DNA of 8,152 bases. Source: an uncultured Bacteroidales bacterium. Lineage in GTDB: Bacteria; Bacteroidota; Bacteroidia; Bacteroidales; Bacteroidaceae. The translations under genes and the position numbers were made by a program. The notes beneath the pieces are model-generated. The model searched no databases. It was given only the letters and a program-made list of their open reading frames with translations, and was not told the origin of the DNA. This document shows positions 6,058 through 8,152 of this stretch, piece by piece. How positions within the stretch are numbered: position 1 is the stretch's first letter; each line of letters begins with the position of its first letter. The stretch is taken from NCBI GenBank assembly GCA_945871755.1, contig CAMBWV010000028.1, forward strand, positions 1 to 8,152, read 5' to 3'.

Positions 6058-6717
6058 ATGAAGAAAATCATTCTTTCTCTCGTGCTCCTCGTTTCCTTCG
6101 TAGGCGCACAGACAGCCTCCGCCTTTAGCTTTGACTGGGGTGTGACGGGCGGTTACAACCTGACCAAACTCAAGTTTGACAAGCAAAGCAAGTTCTTCGA
6201 TACCAACGGCAATTCAGGTTGGTTCCTCGGTGTTAAGGCAAACCTTGGTCTTATCGGCGGCTTCGGCCTCGACGGTGCCCTGCTCTACAACCAGATGAAG
6301 TACTCCACCACTGCCGACTACAGCCTCGGTACTGTAAGCATCAACGAGACCGCACGCTCCTTTGCCATTCCCATCAACCTTAAGTACAGCATCGGTCTGG
6401 GCAAGATGGCCAATGTCTATGTCACCACAGGACCGCAGTTTGACTTCGCCCTCGGCGACAAGAGCGACGATGACAATACAACCGCCTTCGTCAGCACCTT
6501 CGAACAGGAGAACATGACCACCTCCTGGAATGTAGGTGCAGGCGTAAAACTCTTCAAGCACCTCGACCTCGGCCTGAGCTACAACTTCGGCCTGAGCAAG
6601 GCTGCCAAGCAGACCCTCGACCTCGTGGGCGGTACAACAGTGGGTATCACGACCCCCTACAAGTTCAACGACGTCAAGGCCAACACCTTCAAGATTCAAG
6701 CAACCTATTATTTCTAA
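6058..6717 (+). CDS. Outer-membrane beta-barrel protein (PorT-like)
   Basis: This is a 219-residue secreted protein. MKKIILSLVLLVSFVGAQTASA is a signal peptide with likely cleavage after Ala22. The mature part (about 197 residues) starts with a strand reading FDWGVTGGYNLTKLKF. It alternates polar and hydrophobic residues in repeated strands (GWFLGVKANLGL, LDGALLYNQMKY, NVYVTTGPQFDFAL, SWNVGAGVKLF, LDLGLSYNFGL) and ends in KIQATYYF. A terminal aromatic residue is typical of barrels inserted by the BAM machinery. The size suits an 8- to 10-strand barrel of the PorT/outer-membrane protein beta-barrel family common in Bacteroidetes. No specific substrate or partner can be named. It may share a transcript with nhaD, and a terminator follows its stop codon. 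Confidence 0.88.
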   Translation: MKKIILSLVLLVSFVGAQTASAFSFDWGVTGGYNLTKLKFDKQSKFFDTNGNSGWFLGVKANLGLIGGFGLDGALLYNQMKYSTTADYSLGTVSINETARSFAIPINLKYSIGLGKMANVYVTTGPQFDFALGDKSDDDNTTAFVSTFEQENMTTSWNVGAGVKLFKHLDLGLSYNFGLSKAAKQTLDLVGGTTVGITTPYKFNDVKANTFKIQATYYF

Positions 6718-6723
6718 CCAAAC

Positions 6724-6749
6724 AACGGGGGCATAGCAGTGCCCCCGTT
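6724..6749 (+). terminator. Hairpin terminator after the outer-membrane protein gene
   Basis: A 10-bp perfect stem (AACGGGGGCA at 6724-6733 with TGCCCCCGTT at 6740-6749) with a 6-base loop lies six bases after the stop codon. The downstream T-tract is short (CTCATT). The hairpin covers the GTG at 6739 that could otherwise be taken as the start of the next gene. Confidence 0.75.
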
Positions 6750-6771
6750 CTCATTCCAAAACAAACGCAAT

Positions 6772-7050
6772 ATGATCCGACTCAATTGTTTCTTCAAGGC
6801 CGACGAGGGTAAGTACGACGACGCCCTCGAAGCCGCCATCGCCCTCACCGCCGAAACACAACTCAACGACGAAGGCTGCGTCGCCTACGACGTATTCGAA
6901 AGCGCCACCCGCGGCGAAATCTTCATGATTTGCGAAACCTGGGAAAGCGCCGAAGCCCTCAAGGCCCACATGGAGGCCCCCCACTTCAAGCAGTACGTGC
7001 CCGTCATCGAATCCTGCGGCATGCTGAAGCTCGAGCAGTTTGAGAAATAA
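6772..7050 (+). CDS. ABM-domain protein, putative quinol monooxygenase (YgiN-like)
   Basis: This is a 92-residue single-domain protein of the antibiotic biosynthesis monooxygenase (ABM) family, a ferredoxin-like fold that usually dimerises. Visible family features are the N-terminal strand MIRLNCFFK, then a helix, GCVAYDVFESAT, the core strand IFMICETWES (51-59), the helix EALKAHMEAPHFKQY with His66 and His71, and a final strand. Relatives such as E. coli YgiN are quinol oxygenases, and others act on aromatic or haem substrates. The substrate here cannot be told. The ATG at 6772 is chosen because the upstream in-frame GTG at 6739 lies inside the preceding terminator. It appears to be a single-gene unit with a terminator on each side. 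The promoter was not identified. Confidence 0.87.
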   Translation: MIRLNCFFKADEGKYDDALEAAIALTAETQLNDEGCVAYDVFESATRGEIFMICETWESAEALKAHMEAPHFKQYVPVIESCGMLKLEQFEK

Positions 7051-7053
7051 GAA

Positions 7054-7089
7054 TCGGAATCTCCGGAATATCTGGATAATCCGGAAAAT
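7054..7089. repeat. 9-base degenerate tandem repeat after the ABM gene
   Basis: Four imperfect 9-base units (TCGGAATCT, CCGGAATAT, CTGGATAAT, CCGGAAAAT) follow the ABM stop codon directly. Like the short tandems at 901-923 and 3014-3058, it fills the space beside a gene end and has no recognised function. Confidence 0.5.
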
Positions 7090-7104
7090 CCAGTTCGACC
7101 AATA

Positions 7105-7142
7105 AAAACAGGGGCGGCCACTTCTTGCGGTCGCCCCTTTCC
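7105..7142 (+). terminator. Rho-independent terminator after the ABM gene
   Basis: GGGGCGGCC (7111-7119) pairs with GGTCGCCCC (7129-7137) through nine pairs, one of them G-T, around a 9-base loop. AAAAAC precedes it and TTT follows, so it could work weakly in either direction. Confidence 0.75.
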
Positions 7143-7220
7143 TATTCCCGAAGAAAAAGCGCTTATTTCCCTGTGGTTAGATTTTCATAAAAAAAATGCC
7201 AACCCTATCTATCAAATCCG

Positions 7221-7246
7221 AGAGAATGTGTAACTTTGCATTCTCT
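7221..7246 (+). promoter_or_regulatory. Bacteroidetes -7 box inside an inverted repeat, upstream of the ATPase gene
   Basis: TAACTTTG at 7231-7238 fits the Bacteroidetes -7 consensus TAnnTTTG exactly. It lies between the arms AGAGAATG (7221-7228) and CATTCTCT (7239-7246), an 8-bp perfect inverted repeat. No good TTTG -33 box is seen 19-21 bases upstream, although an A8 run lies at about 7189-7197. A site where a regulator covers the promoter is possible but inferred. Confidence 0.45.
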
Positions 7247-7270
7247 ACTATGCCCCTATTGTGCCCGTAC

Positions 7271-7296
7271 GGCTTCGCGTCTAGCTAACCGAAGCC
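7271..7296 (+). other. Leader stem-loop before the ATPase gene
   Basis: GGCTTCG (7271-7277) pairs with CGAAGCC (7290-7296) around a 12-base loop. It falls in the putative leader between the -7 box and the ATG at 7345. Its role is unknown. Confidence 0.35.
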
Positions 7297-7344
7297 CAAA
7301 ACATCGCGGCATGGCGGGCAAAACATGAAACCCGGGAATCTATT

Positions 7345-8152
7345 ATGGAAACATTCTACAGAACACACGCATTTCTTGTGGAGCACTTCAATGCTCCCGT
7401 CAGGCGTGCGCTCATGGACAACATCGATTGGAGCTATCGCATGATTGCCGTGCGCGGACCGCGCGGTGTCGGGCGCACCTCCTTTCTCCTGCAATTTGCT
7501 AAGGAGCACTTCGATCCCCGTCAGCGCAAATGCCTCTACATCAACGCGAACAACTTCTACTTCCAAGGACGTGGAATCGTGGAGTTCGCTGGCGAATTTA
7601 CCGAGCAGGGCGGCCTCGTCCTTCTCATTGACCAGGCATTCAAACTACCCGACTGGCGCAACCAGCTCTGCGAGTGCTACCATCGCTATCCCAACCTCCG
7701 CATCGTCTATACCACCACTCCCGTGGAAGAAGCCGAGGTGGAGAATACCGAACTCCAATCGCTGAGCCGCTGCTACGTGCTCCACGGATTCTCCTTCCGC
7801 GAATACATCAACCTGCAAACGGGCAATAACTTCCAGACCTTCTCGCTCCACGACATCCTCTACGACCACGAGATGATTGTGCGCAGCATCCTCCCCAAGG
7901 TGCAGCCTTGGAAATATTTCAAGGAGTATCTCCACCACGGCTATTACCCCTTCTACCTTGAGAACCACAACTTCACCGAGGCTCTGCTCAAGGCCATGAA
8001 CAACATGATGGAGGTGGACATCCTCTTCAATAAGCAGGTGGAGCTCAAGTACCTCTCGCGCATCAAGAAGTTGCTCTACCTGCTGGCCGTCAGCGAAGAC
8101 AGCGCGCCCAACGTGAGCCGACTGGCCGAGGAAATCGGCACCTCGCGCGCCA
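7345..8152 (+). CDS. AAA-family ATPase of the AAA_14/DUF4143 type, degenerate Walker motifs (3' partial)
   Basis: The frame is open from the ATG at 7345 to the window edge (269 whole codons). An in-frame stop at 7282-7284 and no earlier ATG fix the start. The architecture matches the Bacteroidales ATP-binding proteins with an N-terminal AAA_14 domain and a C-terminal DUF4143-like part. Visible features are a P-loop region GPRGVGRTS (38-46), a Walker B region GLVLLIDQAFKLPDW (90-104), the strand LRIVYTTTP (118-126), LHGFSFREYINL (146-157), FKEYLHHGYYPFY (192-204) and a winged-helix-like segment NVSRLAEEIGTSR (256-268). The Walker A lysine is Arg44 and the usual Walker B glutamate is Gln97. ATP hydrolysis may therefore be lost while binding or a structural role remains. 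The cellular role of this family is poorly known, and no partner gene is visible. Confidence 0.85.
   Translation, partial: METFYRTHAFLVEHFNAPVRRALMDNIDWSYRMIAVRGPRGVGRTSFLLQFAKEHFDPRQRKCLYINANNFYFQGRGIVEFAGEFTEQGGLVLLIDQAFKLPDWRNQLCECYHRYPNLRIVYTTTPVEEAEVENTELQSLSRCYVLHGFSFREYINLQTGNNFQTFSLHDILYDHEMIVRSILPKVQPWKYFKEYLHHGYYPFYLENHNFTEALLKAMNNMMEVDILFNKQVELKYLSRIKKLLYLLAVSEDSAPNVSRLAEEIGTSRA

Noticed and set aside
6739..6741. GTG as the start of the ABM-domain gene
   Set aside because: It lies in the loop and stem of the preceding terminator. The ATG at 6772 matches the usual family N-terminus.
7311..7328. Five-codon leader peptide (MAGKT) before the ATPase gene
   Set aside because: So short a frame is likely by chance. 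There is no ribosome-binding site and no attenuator-like overlap with the stem-loop at 7271-7296.

Overview
The window looks like a chromosomal segment from a member of the order Bacteroidales, probably Prevotella-like. Four things point that way. Purine-rich Shine-Dalgarno sequences are absent before most starts. There are Bacteroidetes-type -7 boxes (TAnnTTTG) at 7231-7238 and, with one mismatch, at 4521-4528. A PorT-like outer-membrane barrel and an AAA_14/DUF4143-type ATPase of the kind common in this group are both present. No rRNA, tRNA, CRISPR array or transposase was seen. All genes called with confidence lie on the + strand.

Region 1 (1-2871) holds three tandem, diverged FKBP-type peptidyl-prolyl isomerases of the FkpA/Mip kind, with an N-terminal FKBP_N domain and a C-terminal FKBP domain. 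The first is cut by the window edge. The second has a possible lipoprotein signal and the third a Sec signal peptide, so they probably act in the cell envelope. A hairpin follows each gene. Only the third copy keeps the full set of canonical FKBP pocket residues.

Region 2 (2872-4624) holds pdxB, the 4-phosphoerythronate dehydrogenase of vitamin B6 synthesis. It must start at a non-ATG codon. It lies between two intergenic clusters of small GC-rich stem-loops joined by a TAGTTTCAA-type spacer. The clusters are in opposite orientation, and a short TAATTCC-type repeat touches each end of the gene.

Region 3 (4625-7142) holds nhaD (Na+/H+ antiporter), a small outer-membrane beta-barrel protein that may be co-transcribed with it, a terminator, a 92-residue ABM-domain (YgiN-like) protein and a second terminator.

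Region 4 (7143-8152) has a promoter-like -7 box inside an inverted repeat. It is followed by an AAA-type ATPase gene that runs off the window. Its Walker A lysine is replaced by arginine and its Walker B glutamate by glutamine, so it may be an inactive member of its family.

Most genes are ordinary housekeeping or envelope functions. The points worth following are the graded erosion of the FKBP active sites, the inverted stem-loop clusters around pdxB, and the doubly substituted ATPase. No clear undescribed multi-gene system was recognised.
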